This document shows positions 15,520 through 24,202 of a stretch of 33,301 nt of DNA, piece by piece. A program made the translations under genes and the position numbers. This DNA comes from Candidatus Poribacteria bacterium (GTDB lineage Bacteria > Poribacteria > WGA-4E > WGA-3G): assembly GCA_003635185.1 (NCBI GenBank), contig PYJA01000061.1:1-33301 (forward strand). Reading direction: 5' to 3'. Position 1 is the stretch's first letter. Each line of letters opens with the position of its first letter. The notes beneath the pieces were generated by a model. That model made no database searches, was not told the origin of the DNA, and worked only from the letters and a program-made list of their open reading frames with translations.

Positions 15520-17847
15520 TTATGCCTCATAAATCAACTTCTGAAGTTTTTGAACAGCATTTCGGAGTTGGTCTGCTCCATTGAATACTTTTAGGATTTC
15601 ACGGATATTGCCAAACTCAGAAATAGGTGGAACGTGTAAAGCATCGGGAATTTTCAGTTCATCGGGTCCGTGTTGACTATATTTATCAAGTAATGTCTGA
15701 AGCACAAACTGACCATTAACGGTATATTGACTTAAAAAGTCAGTTTCTGTTCGCACTCGTTGCACGCGTTGCTCTCTTGTTTGGAGATCAGCTCTGAAAG
15801 CAACATGGCAAAACAAATCAATTGAATCAAAGGTGTCACCATCCGGAAGTTGTAATTCTTTCACTAACTGTTCTCTTTCAATACCAAACTGTTCCAACTC
15901 GGCAATAATTTCACTCCGCGATTGCTGGTCTACCCACTTTTCGCGCAGTTTCGATTCTGATTCGTATAGCGTATAGATTTTTCCACTAACATATTCTATA
16001 TAAGTTTTATGTTGCCGACTTCCGTCAGGATTTAGAATATAAACCCCATCCTCAGCAATTGTTATTTCGTCGCCTTCATCAACATAGAACTTTTGCCCCT
16101 TTGACGGTTGAACAGGAGTGCCATTTCCTTTACCTCCGTTCTTTTTATCGTCGTTTTCTGTTTCTATAACCTCTTCATCTTCGTCCATTGGTTCGCCATC
16201 AAAATCAGGGTCTGCAAAATGTTTAAACGAAGCTCCTGTATAATCAATAATATTAAAAGTAAATTTTTTGTATTCCTCACAGACACGAGTACCTCTACCA
16301 ATCATCTGCTTAAATTCAACCATTGAACCAACACCACGTGCAATGGCGATATTTTTCACTGTCGGTGCATCAACACCAGTGGTGAGAAGTTTAGAAGTAG
16401 TTACAATGATAACAGAATCATCCTCAATATCTTGGAATCGACTGAGACGTTCACGCCCATATTCGCCTTCGTCGGCAGTGATACGACTTACATAGTCGGG
16501 GTGTCTTTGCACATGCTCAGCGTTTAGATTAGAGAGTATTTCTCGCATGGTATCTGCATGTTCTTGGTCAACACAGAAAACAATAGTTTTGGCGTACGGA
16601 TCAGATTCCAATAAACCTGTCAAATGTTTAGCAATCGCTTCCGTACGCGGTCTTAAAGCAAGTGTATTTTCAAAGTCCTCGGTGTTGTACTCCCTCTCAG
16701 GTATTCTTTTACCATGTCGATCGGTTTGCCCTGGCTCAGGTTGCCAACCCTCCGCATCTGCTGTTGTCTTAACATGTCGGACGCGATAAGGAGCGAGAAA
16801 CCCATCTTCAATTCCCTGTTTAAGCGTATAGATATAGACAGGATTTCCAAAATAAAGATAGGTGTTTCGGGTTTCTTCATTATTAGGGGTGGCAGTCATA
16901 CCGAGTTGCACTGCAGGCTCAAAGTATTCCAGAACTGCCCGCCACAAACTATCATCTTTAGCAGAGCCGCGGTGGCATTCATCAACAATAATGAGGTCAA
17001 AGAAATCCTTTGCGTATTCGCGATAAATGCCAGGATTATTCTCTCTGGGACCGATAGACTGATAAAGCGCGAAATAGATACCTCGGCTTTTGACAACTTC
17101 ACCATGCTCCAACTTATGCCGCGCCTCTCCAAAAGCAGCAAATTCTTTATTCATTGGATCATCAACGAGGATTGTCCTATCGGATAGATAAAGAATTTTG
17201 GGGCGACGCGAGTCTGCTTTGAGATTCCAACGTTGCTGCCAAAGTTTCCAACAGATTTGGAAGGCAGTAGTGGTTTTTCCCGTTCCAGTTGCCATTGTAA
17301 GAAGGATTCGCCTTTGATCTTTCACAATGGCAGAAATCACATTATTAATCGCAATTTGTTGGTAGTATCGGGGAGTTTTGCCGCCAGTGAGGTCAAACGG
17401 TGACAAAATGAGGTCTTCTTCTTGTTGTGAAGTAAAACCTTCATGCGTTTTTAGGCGTTGCCAAAGATCTGATGGTGAGGGTATTTTGTAGAATTTAGTT
17501 TCTTTACCTAAAATAAAATCATGCTCTACAAAAAGTTCACCATTTGTAGAGTACGCAAATTTAAGCCCTAACATTTGAGCGTAAGTTTTTGCCTGTTGGA
17601 GACCATCAGATGGAAGTTTGTAATCCGCTTTTGCTTCAACAACAGCAATAGGGAAATGGGGTTGCCTGTAATAGAGAAGATAATCTGCTTGTTTCGCTTT
17701 TCCGCGTATTCCTTCGCCTTGTATTTTACCATCAGTGAAACGATGTTCACGTTTAAACGACGGTACGGCCGGATTGTTTGAATCACTCCAACCAGCCTCT
17801 CTCAGCATTGGATCTATATTTCTGATACGCGTTTCTTTTTCGTTCAT
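15520..17847 (-). CDS. hsdR: Type I restriction endonuclease subunit HsdR
   Basis: This 775-aa motor and nuclease subunit would cut unmodified DNA after ATP-driven translocation. The N-terminal nuclease domain has D55 and E71-A-K73 (VVEAKAD) with Q85 in the following helix. The helicase part has Walker A ATGTGKT (186-192), DECH (289-292), a TATPNNEE segment and the late motif QMIGRGTRV. The C-terminal part resembles the EcoEI-type R subunit. At 775 residues it is a compact member. It is followed after 22 bases by the HsdM-HsdS fusion, giving a complete two-gene system. The ATG at 17847 is used; a TTG two codons upstream is possible. Confidence 0.92.
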   Translation of the reverse strand: MNEKETRIRNIDPMLREAGWSDSNNPAVPSFKREHRFTDGKIQGEGIRGKAKQADYLLYYRQPHFPIAVVEAKADYKLPSDGLQQAKTYAQMLGLKFAYSTNGELFVEHDFILGKETKFYKIPSPSDLWQRLKTHEGFTSQQEEDLILSPFDLTGGKTPRYYQQIAINNVISAIVKDQRRILLTMATGTGKTTTAFQICWKLWQQRWNLKADSRRPKILYLSDRTILVDDPMNKEFAAFGEARHKLEHGEVVKSRGIYFALYQSIGPRENNPGIYREYAKDFFDLIIVDECHRGSAKDDSLWRAVLEYFEPAVQLGMTATPNNEETRNTYLYFGNPVYIYTLKQGIEDGFLAPYRVRHVKTTADAEGWQPEPGQTDRHGKRIPEREYNTEDFENTLALRPRTEAIAKHLTGLLESDPYAKTIVFCVDQEHADTMREILSNLNAEHVQRHPDYVSRITADEGEYGRERLSRFQDIEDDSVIIVTTSKLLTTGVDAPTVKNIAIARGVGSMVEFKQMIGRGTRVCEEYKKFTFNIIDYTGASFKHFADPDFDGEPMDEDEEVIETENDDKKNGGKGNGTPVQPSKGQKFYVDEGDEITIAEDGVYILNPDGSRQHKTYIEYVSGKIYTLYESESKLREKWVDQQSRSEIIAELEQFGIEREQLVKELQLPDGDTFDSIDLFCHVAFRADLQTREQRVQRVRTETDFLSQYTVNGQFVLQTLLDKYSQHGPDELKIPDALHVPPISEFGNIREILKVFNGADQLRNAVQKLQKLIYEA

Positions 17848-17890
17848 TATCAATTTGCCACGGTAGACAACCCCTTATTTCAAATTTGGA

Positions 17891-18181
17891 TTATCTTTTG
17901 CGGGATGAAGGTTTTACAACCTTACCTGAGGAATCCATAACACCAATAGTTGTGCCACCGTAGCGGTCAACAGCCTTAGGAATGTCCTTGTCATCTGTTA
18001 CCGCGACATAGACAGGTCCTCTGTGTCCCTGAAGTTGACACCCAGCGTCACCAATAGTGTTAGTTGATTCTACTTCAATGGTTTGACGGGATGTCTTAAT
18101 ATCTGGACCTGGTCCCTTATTATAGTCTGTACCTTTCTGGTTTGCAATATGTTGTGCGGTTTTATCATGTTTCGTTGCCAT
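17891..18181 (-). CDS. 96-aa protein with degenerate nuclease-like motif
   Basis: This small basic protein begins MATKHDKTAQ and has AAAGGAGA just before its ATG. A block around GPGPDIKTSRQTIEVES (G23-S39) followed by QLQG resembles the PD-(D/E)xK pattern: Asp27, Glu36, and Glu38 where the catalytic Lys would be, then Gln49. The C-terminal third holds TTIGVMDSSGKVVKPS. I recall similar small proteins in restriction-rich loci but no assigned function. It lies between hsdR (43 bases downstream) and the six-gene array, on the same strand. It may be an accessory of either. Nuclease activity is doubtful without the Lys. Confidence 0.65.
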   Translation of the reverse strand: MATKHDKTAQHIANQKGTDYNKGPGPDIKTSRQTIEVESTNTIGDAGCQLQGHRGPVYVAVTDDKDIPKAVDRYGGTTIGVMDSSGKVVKPSSRKR

Positions 18182-18273
18182 TATTATTCTCCTTTGTAAT
18201 TATTTAATGTGCGTTGTAGGTTTGTAAACAAAAAATTATCTCTATGATGTTGGAGACGTTGTTATAGGCTATA

Positions 18274-18879
18274 TCACGCCTTTTGTGCTACCATACTGGC
18301 AAGGATACCGAGGATTCTGTCACACCGCTCAATCGTATAGATTACCATATCAATGTGCAAAGACTTTCCCTCCAATTTGAGGAACTGCCAATCTATTCCC
18401 GTTGTAGCGGCACCGTAAATGCAAGGGATGTCATTCCCTCTTTCAGCATTAAAACGTTGGGCAGCGAGCATCTCCGCGACACACTGTCCAAGTCCAAGTT
18501 TCAAGTCAAGATTTTTTGCCTCAACAAGCGCGATGATAGGCGACTCCAAATAAAATTGTTCAGGTGACAGGCTCACTAAAAAATCACACACACCCGTTAA
18601 GCCCGCCTCGGCATCAACGTTGAATTCAATACCGGAAAAGAAACTGATGCGATAATCAAAATGTTCAAGGAGTTCAACTATCACATCAGCGACAATCAGC
18701 TCTGACCGTACTTTCTCTGTACCGATGGCGGTGGCTAATGGTGCTTTTTTCTCTAACCCCGTGGTGAGATAGGCACTTGGCATCACCGGTTCAATTTGAG
18801 AAAAAAAACCTTTAGACCGGACTGTGTCAAGTTGGAACGTTTTCTGCACAGTTTCTAATGTGAAGTTGCTATACGCCAT
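18274..18879 (-). CDS. Array copy 1: PD-(D/E)xK-fold protein, 201 aa
   Basis: One of six tandem 201-aa paralogues. It keeps E60 (KVRSE), D99 in VCDFLVSLSP, E120-x-K122 in LVEAKN and Q132 in GQCVAEM, the signature of the HsdR-N/PD-(D/E)xK nuclease fold. The family is otherwise uncharacterised. The start at 18879 is set by AGGA 9 bases upstream (18889-18892) and by equal length with the other copies; a frame extending to 19107 only reads through copy 2 in another phase. N-terminal residues 11-45 differ most from the other copies and are closest to copy 2. It is the distal gene of the array, 92 bases before the 96-aa gene. Confidence 0.82.
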   Translation of the reverse strand: MAYSNFTLETVQKTFQLDTVRSKGFFSQIEPVMPSAYLTTGLEKKAPLATAIGTEKVRSELIVADVIVELLEHFDYRISFFSGIEFNVDAEAGLTGVCDFLVSLSPEQFYLESPIIALVEAKNLDLKLGLGQCVAEMLAAQRFNAERGNDIPCIYGAATTGIDWQFLKLEGKSLHIDMVIYTIERCDRILGILASMVAQKA

Positions 18880-18931
18880 GTGGGAGTTCCTCCATGCTGT
18901 GAGATAGAATCTGTTATTTTCTGTATTTACC
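18880..18931. repeat. Duplicated array spacer (copy of 19538-19589)
   Basis: The 52-base spacers between copies 1/2 and 2/3 are nearly identical (gtgggagttcctccatgctg start in both). This shows the duplicated unit included the gene and its upstream ribosome site. Confidence 0.7.
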
Positions 18932-19537
18932 TCACGCCTTTTGTGCCACCATACTGGAGAGGATACCGAGGATCCTGTCACACCGCTCAATCGTGTAGGT
19001 CGACACATCAAGTTGCAAGCACTTTCCTTGCAACTTAAGGAATAACCACTCAACTCCTGTTGTAGAGGCACCGTAAATGCAAGGGATGTCATTTCCTCTT
19101 TCAGCATTAAAGTGTTGTGCTGCGATCATCTCCGCGACACACTGCCCGATCCCAAGCTTCAAGTCAAGATTTTTTGCCTCAACAAGCACTATGATAGGTG
19201 CGTCCAAATAAAATTGTTCAGGTGACAGGCTCACTAAAAAATCACACACGCCGGTCAAACCTTTTTCAGCATCAACGCTGAAGTCAATCCCAGAAAATAG
19301 ACTAATGCTGTAGTCGAAGTGCGCAAGGAGATCAACAAGCACGTCGGCAACAATCATTTCCGATCGGGCTTTCTCTGTGCCGATGGCGGTGGCTAATGAT
19401 GCCTTTCTCGCTAATCCCATCGTGAGATAAGTGCTTGGTTCTACTGGTTCTATCTCAGAGAAAAGCCCTAAAGACCGAACCGTATTTAGTTGAAACGTTT
19501 TCTGCGCAATTTCTAAGGTAAACTCGCTATACGCCAT
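18932..19537 (-). CDS. Array copy 2: PD-(D/E)xK-fold protein, 201 aa
   Basis: Same length and same E60, D99, E120-x-K122, Q132 set as copy 1. Its first 60 residues resemble copy 1 (TFQLxTVRS), but residues about 157-176 (STTGVEW...CLQLD) match copies 5 and 6 instead, and the DNA there is nearly identical to copy 5. This suggests gene conversion between copies. The 52-base gap to copy 1 is almost the same sequence as the gap between copies 2 and 3. Start at 19537 with AGGA at the usual spacing. Confidence 0.82.
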   Translation of the reverse strand: MAYSEFTLEIAQKTFQLNTVRSLGLFSEIEPVEPSTYLTMGLARKASLATAIGTEKARSEMIVADVLVDLLAHFDYSISLFSGIDFSVDAEKGLTGVCDFLVSLSPEQFYLDAPIIVLVEAKNLDLKLGIGQCVAEMIAAQHFNAERGNDIPCIYGASTTGVEWLFLKLQGKCLQLDVSTYTIERCDRILGILSSMVAQKA

Positions 19538-19589
19538 GTGGGAGTTCCTCCATGCTGTGAGATGGAATCTGTTATCTTCTGTATTTACC
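19538..19589. repeat. Duplicated array spacer (copy of 18880-18931)
   Basis: Partner of the spacer at 18880-18931, with only a few substitutions. It carries the ribosome site for copy 2. Confidence 0.7.
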
Positions 19590-20195
19590 TTATACCTTTT
19601 GTGATACCATACTGGAGAGGATGCCGAGAATCCTGTCACACCGCTCAATCGTATAGGTTGACATATCAATGTGCAAACATTTTCCCTCCAACTTAAGGAA
19701 CAGCCAATCTATTCCTGTCGTGGAAGCCCCATAAACGCAAGGGATATCATTTCCTCTTTCTGCGTTAAAGCGTTGGGCAGCGAGCATCTCCGCGACACAC
19801 TGTCCCATACCAAGTTTCAGATCATCCTTTTTCGCTTCAACAAGAACGATGACAGGTGCCTGTAACAAATGCTGCACTGGCGACAAGCTCACTAAAAAAT
19901 CGCATACCCCGGTCAATCCGCTTTCTTCGTCAACACTGAACTCAATACCAGAGAAAAAACTGATGCGGCGATCGAATTGCTCTCGGAGTTCAAACAGGAT
20001 ATCAGCAACAATCAGTTCAGATTTTGCCTTTTCAGTCCCTATGGCGATGGCTAACTGTACCTTTTTGGTCAACACTTCTGTGAGATAGCTACTTGGAACT
20101 ATTGTATCTATTTCAGCAAAGAGTGCCGCGGATTCAACGATTTCTAATTGAAACGTCGTTACCACTGTTTCCAGCGTCCAATTGCTATAAGCCAT
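19590..20195 (-). CDS. Array copy 3: PD-(D/E)xK-fold protein, 201 aa
   Basis: The putative metal-site residues E60, D99, E120-x-K122 and Q132 are kept, but residue 123-124 reads KD rather than the ND/NL of the others. Its N-terminal third (VVTTFQLEIVESAALFAEIDTI) is the most distinct. A strong AGGAGGA site stands just before the ATG at 20195. It ends in MVSQKV. A 107-base gap, the longest in the array, separates it from copy 4. Confidence 0.82.
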   Translation of the reverse strand: MAYSNWTLETVVTTFQLEIVESAALFAEIDTIVPSSYLTEVLTKKVQLAIAIGTEKAKSELIVADILFELREQFDRRISFFSGIEFSVDEESGLTGVCDFLVSLSPVQHLLQAPVIVLVEAKKDDLKLGMGQCVAEMLAAQRFNAERGNDIPCVYGASTTGIDWLFLKLEGKCLHIDMSTYTIERCDRILGILSSMVSQKV

Positions 20196-20302
20196 ATCTG
20201 TTCCTCCTGAAACTGTGAAAATGTGCCTCATTCATCTTCTCAGTTGTCTCAACAACCCTGCTATCCGCAAGTTTAGCAGTTCCCTTGCCAATCCTGTCTA
20301 TG

Positions 20303-20908
20303 TCACGCCTTTTGTGCAACCATGCTGGAAAGGATACCGAGAATCCTGTCACATCGCTCAATCGTATAAGTTGACATATCAATGTGCAAGTTTTTTTCTT
20401 GTAATCTAAGGAACTGCCAATCTATTCCTGTTGTGGAGGCACCGTAAATGCAAGGAATGTCATTTTCTCTTTCAGCATTAAAGTGTTGGGCAGCGAGCAT
20501 CTCCGCGACACACTGCCCGATTCCGAGTTTTAAGTCAAGATTTTTTGCCTCAACAAGCACTATGATAGGTGCTTCAACATAAGATTGCCGAGGTGACAGG
20601 CTCACCAGAAAATCGCACATGCCAGTTAATCCGTTTTCAGCGTCAACGTTGAAGTCAATCCCAGAAAATAGACTAATTTTACGATCAAATTGTTCACGCA
20701 GTTCAACGAGAACAGTAGAAACAATAAGTTCTGATCGGGCTTTCTCTGTGTTTATAGCAGTCGCTAATGGGACGTTTCTTGCCAATGCATTTGTAAGTTC
20801 TGCACTTAGTCCTACCGGTTCTATTTCGGCAAAGATGCCGGCGTGTTCAACAAAATCAAGTTTAAATTCTTTTTCCACTGTTTCCAATGTCCAATTGCTA
20901 TAAGCCAT
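20303..20908 (-). CDS. Array copy 4: PD-(D/E)xK-fold protein, 201 aa
   Basis: This copy was used to number the family: E60 in KARSE, D99 in MCDFLVSLSP, E120-x-K122 in LVEAKN, Q132 in GQCVAEM. The order is that of the HsdR N-terminal nuclease domain: helix Glu, strand Asp, ExK, helix Gln. It lacks any helicase part, signal peptide or membrane segment. Its divergent N-terminus (KEFKLDFVEHAGIFAEIE) groups with none of the others closely. The ATG at 20908 lies 23 bases after copy 5 with AGAGGTGC upstream. Confidence 0.82.
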   Translation of the reverse strand: MAYSNWTLETVEKEFKLDFVEHAGIFAEIEPVGLSAELTNALARNVPLATAINTEKARSELIVSTVLVELREQFDRKISLFSGIDFNVDAENGLTGMCDFLVSLSPRQSYVEAPIIVLVEAKNLDLKLGIGQCVAEMLAAQHFNAERENDIPCIYGASTTGIDWQFLRLQEKNLHIDMSTYTIERCDRILGILSSMVAQKA

Positions 20909-20931
20909 CTGTTAGCACCTCTTGTTATCCG

Positions 20932-21537
20932 TTATGCAGTTAATTTTACCATGCTGGAGAGGATGCCGAGGATTCTATCACACCGCTCAATCGTATAGGT
21001 AGACATATCAAGTTGCAAGCACTTTCCTTGCAACTTGAGGAATAACCACTCAACTCCTGTTGTACTTGCGCCATAAACGGTAGAGATGTCATTCCCTCTT
21101 TCGGTATTAAAACGTTGGGCGGCGATCATCTCCGCGATACACTGTCCAAGTCCAAGTTTTAAGTCAAGATTTTTTGCCTCAACAAGGATAACGATAGGTG
21201 CTTCCAGGTAAAATTGGTTTGGTGATAGACTTACTAAAAAATCACATACACCTGTTAAACCCGATTCTACATCCACATTGAAGTCAATACCGGAAAAGAA
21301 ACTAATGCGGCGATCAAAGTGCTCAAGGAGTTCAACTATCACATCTGCGACAATCAATTCAGACCGGGCTTTTTCTGTGCCGATAGCGGTGGCTAATGAT
21401 GCCTTTTTTGCTAATGCTGTCGTGAGATGGTCACTTGGAGGAACCGATTCAACTTCTGAAAAAAGCCCTATGGTGTCAATTTTTTCAAGTTGAAACGTTG
21501 GCACTACAGATTCTAAGGTCCAATTGCTATAAGACAT
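20932..21537 (-). CDS. Array copy 5: PD-(D/E)xK-fold protein, 201 aa
   Basis: Nearly identical to copy 6 (about 16 differences by eye over 201 residues), including the shared ending MVKLTA, so the two are a recent duplication. All candidate catalytic residues are kept. The 22-base gap to copy 6 and 23-base gap to copy 4 share the same cctcttgttatccgtta core. Start at 21537; an extension of three codons is possible but not supported by the ribosome site. Confidence 0.82.
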   Translation of the reverse strand: MSYSNWTLESVVPTFQLEKIDTIGLFSEVESVPPSDHLTTALAKKASLATAIGTEKARSELIVADVIVELLEHFDRRISFFSGIDFNVDVESGLTGVCDFLVSLSPNQFYLEAPIVILVEAKNLDLKLGLGQCIAEMIAAQRFNTERGNDISTVYGASTTGVEWLFLKLQGKCLQLDMSTYTIERCDRILGILSSMVKLTA

Positions 21538-21559
21538 CAATAACACCTCTTGTTATCCG

Positions 21560-22165
21560 TTATGCAGTTAATTTTACCATGCTGGAGAGGATGCCGAGGA
21601 TTCTGTCACACCGCGCGATTTGGTAGGTTGCCATATCAAGTTGCAAACACTTTCCTTGCAACTTGAGGAATAACCACTCAACTCCTGTTGTGCTTGCGCC
21701 ATAAACTGTAGAGATGTCATTTCCTTTCTCAGCATTAAATCGTTGTGCAGCGAGCATCTCCGCGACACACTGCCCAAGTCCAAGTTTCAAGTCAAGATTT
21801 TTTGCTTCAACAAGGATAATGATAGGTGCTTCTAAATAAAATTGATTCGGTGACAGACTCACCAAAAAATCGCATACACCTGTTAAGCCCGATTCGACAT
21901 CAACGTTGAAGTCAATCCCAGAAAACAGGCTGATGCGGCGATCCAGGTGTTCCAGGAGTTCTACAAGCACATCGGCGACAATCATTTCTGACCTTGCTTT
22001 TTCGGTACCGATAGCGGTGGCTAAGGGTGCCTTCTTCGCTAATGCCGTCGTGAGATGGGCACTGGGAGGTACTGCTTCTACTTCAGAAAAGAGACCTACG
22101 GTGTCAATCTTTTCAAGTTGGAATGTTGGCACTACAGACTCTAAGGTCCAATTGCTATAAGACAT
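21560..22165 (-). CDS. Array copy 6: PD-(D/E)xK-fold protein, 201 aa
   Basis: The first gene of the array in the direction of transcription, starting 38 bases after dnaK on the same strand with no obvious promoter or terminator between. It may therefore be transcribed from the dnaK promoter. It keeps E60, D99, E120-x-K122 and Q132. It differs from copy 5 mainly by conservative changes and by YQIARCD where the others have YTIERCD. Confidence 0.82.
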   Translation of the reverse strand: MSYSNWTLESVVPTFQLEKIDTVGLFSEVEAVPPSAHLTTALAKKAPLATAIGTEKARSEMIVADVLVELLEHLDRRISLFSGIDFNVDVESGLTGVCDFLVSLSPNQFYLEAPIIILVEAKNLDLKLGLGQCVAEMLAAQRFNAEKGNDISTVYGASTTGVEWLFLKLQGKCLQLDMATYQIARCDRILGILSSMVKLTA

Positions 22166-22203
22166 ATCTGTTTTCTCCAGAACATGACGAAAGCATCAAG
22201 AAA

Positions 22204-24123
22204 TTATTCTTTTTTCTCTTCATCCTCGTCAACGACTTCATATTCAGCATCAACTACATCTTCGGCGGGAGTCTCTTCAGCAGAAGCGTCTTCAGGCGCA
22301 GCACCCGGATCAGCACCAGCAGTCTGTTGATAAAGCTGCGCTGATGCCTCATGCCATATCTGCATCAGGTCATCAGTAGCAGATTTAATCTCAGCATTGT
22401 TGTTCGCTTCCAGTGCTTGCTTGACGCGTTCAACACCAGCGTTAACCTTTTCCTTAGTCGCATCATCAACCTTGTCCCCGAATTCCTTCAGATTTTTCTC
22501 AGTTTCATAGACTAAAGAATCGGCGCGGTTGCGTGTCTCAACTTCTTCACGTTTCTGTTTATCTTCTTCAGCGTGTGCTTCAGCATCTTTCACCATCTGT
22601 TCTATTTCGGCATCGGTGAGGCCGGAAGAAGCAGTAATTGTAATCTTCTGCTCCTTGCCCGTGGCAGTATCCTTGGCAGACACGTTGAGAATACCGTTTG
22701 CATCAATATCAAACGTAACCTCAATTTGCGGAACACTTCTGGGGGCTGGTGGAATATCACCCAAGCGGAATCTGCCAATCGTTTTGTTGTAAACAGCTTG
22801 TTCCCGTTCACCTTGAAGCACATGCACATCAACAGCAGTCTGGTTGTCTTCCGCAGTTGTGAACTTCTCGGACTTCTTAGTCGGAATCGTAGTATTCTTT
22901 TCAATTAACCGCGTAAACATCCCACCGAGCGTCTCAATACCGAGTGAGAGGGGCGTAACATCCAGTAACAGAATATCTTTGACTTCCTCATCACCAGCGA
23001 GCACACCGCCCTGAATTGCTGCACCAACAGCGACAACCTCGTCGGGGTTAACACCTTTGTGTGGTTCTTTTCCGAAGAGTTGCTGCACAGCTTCCTGTAC
23101 TTTCGGCATCCGTGTTTGCCCACCGACGAGTATAACTTCATCAATTGCAGAAGGTTGTATTTCAGCATCGGAGAGTGCTTGTCGACACGGTTCAAGGGAA
23201 CGTTGGACTAAATCATCCGTTATTTGTTCCAGTTTTGCGCGGGAGAGTGTCAAGTTAAGGTGCTTGGGACCGCTGGCATCACTGGTAATAAAAGGTAAAT
23301 TGATATCTGTCTGTTGCGTGCTGGAAAGTTCACATTTTGCCGTTTCTGCTGCCTCTTTCAGACGTTGCAGTGCCATTTGGTCGTTCCGTAGGTCAATCCC
23401 TTGGCTACTAAGGAATTCCTGCGCCATCCAATCTATAACGGTTTGGTCAAAATCATCGCCGCCGAGGTGCGTATCGCCATTCGTGCTTTTCACTTCAAAA
23501 ACGCCATCTCCGATTTCCAAAATAGAGATGTCAAACGTTCCACCACCGAGGTCATAAACAGCGATTTTCTTATCACCTTCACTTTGCAACCCGTAGGCGA
23601 GTGAAGCAGCGGTCGGTTCGTTGATAATCCGTAAAACTTCTAAACCCGCTATTTTGCCAGCATCTGCTGTCGCCTGGCGTTGCGAATCATTGAAGTAGGC
23701 TGGCACAGTAATAACTGCCTGTGTAACCTCTTCCCCAAGGTACGCCTCTGCGGTTTCCTTCATTTTTCGCAAAACCATCGCGGAGATTTCAGGCGGCGAG
23801 TATTCCTTACCTTCAATGTTTACAGCAGCATCGCCATCTTTATCGCTTTTTAATTCATAAGGCACGCGGGACGTATCGTCTCCGAGTTCGTTAAATTTTC
23901 GTCCCATGAACCGTTTAATAGAAAAAATTGTGTTTTCAGGGTTTGTGATGGCTTGTCTTTTGGCTACTTGCCCGACGGGACGCTCCCCCTCTTTAGTAAA
24001 ACCGACAACTGAGGGAGTCGTCCGATTTCCCTCTGCGTTTTCAATCACCTTTGCTTCGCCGCTCTCTAAAACGGCTACACAAGAATTTGTTGTTCCTAAA
24101 TCAATTCCAATTACTTTGCTCAT
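22204..24123 (-). CDS. dnaK: Molecular chaperone DnaK (Hsp70)
   Basis: This 639-aa cytosolic ATP-driven chaperone starts [15 protein letters not shown]. Further marks are the phosphate loop [24 protein letters not shown], and a substrate-binding domain ending in the acidic tail [13 protein letters not shown]. Length is normal for bacterial DnaK. The start at 24123 is clear: GGAGA (24129-24133) precedes it, and a four-codon extension would lie within that site. No CIRCE element is seen upstream, and grpE and dnaJ are not in the window. The array of nuclease-fold genes follows directly downstream. Confidence 0.97.
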   Translation of the reverse strand: MSKVIGIDLGTTNSCVAVLESGEAKVIENAEGNRTTPSVVGFTKEGERPVGQVAKRQAITNPENTIFSIKRFMGRKFNELGDDTSRVPYELKSDKDGDAAVNIEGKEYSPPEISAMVLRKMKETAEAYLGEEVTQAVITVPAYFNDSQRQATADAGKIAGLEVLRIINEPTAASLAYGLQSEGDKKIAVYDLGGGTFDISILEIGDGVFEVKSTNGDTHLGGDDFDQTVIDWMAQEFLSSQGIDLRNDQMALQRLKEAAETAKCELSSTQQTDINLPFITSDASGPKHLNLTLSRAKLEQITDDLVQRSLEPCRQALSDAEIQPSAIDEVILVGGQTRMPKVQEAVQQLFGKEPHKGVNPDEVVAVGAAIQGGVLAGDEEVKDILLLDVTPLSLGIETLGGMFTRLIEKNTTIPTKKSEKFTTAEDNQTAVDVHVLQGEREQAVYNKTIGRFRLGDIPPAPRSVPQIEVTFDIDANGILNVSAKDTATGKEQKITITASSGLTDAEIEQMVKDAEAHAEEDKQKREEVETRNRADSLVYETEKNLKEFGDKVDDATKEKVNAGVERVKQALEANNNAEIKSATDDLMQIWHEASAQLYQQTAGADPGAAPEDASAEETPAEDVVDAEYEVVDEDEEKKE

Positions 24124-24202
24124 TTTTATCTCCAATAAAATAAATAGTATTTTCTAACGTAAGTTTAACGGAAATTTTTAGTGAATCCGATCAGAAAAAA
24201 AG

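Noticed and set aside
18274..19669. Long frames reading through array copies 1 and 2 (277 and 245 residues) as single proteins.
   Set aside because: The extra N-terminal part is copy-plus-spacer sequence read out of phase, and every copy has its own ribosome site and equal 201-aa length.
18274..22165. CRISPR array or repeat-spacer structure for the six repeats.
   Set aside because: The repeats are about 660-base coding units, not short direct repeats with unique spacers.
24124..24202. CIRCE heat-shock operator upstream of dnaK.
   Set aside because: No TTAGCACTC-N9-GAGTGCTAA-type inverted repeat is visible in the 79-base gap.
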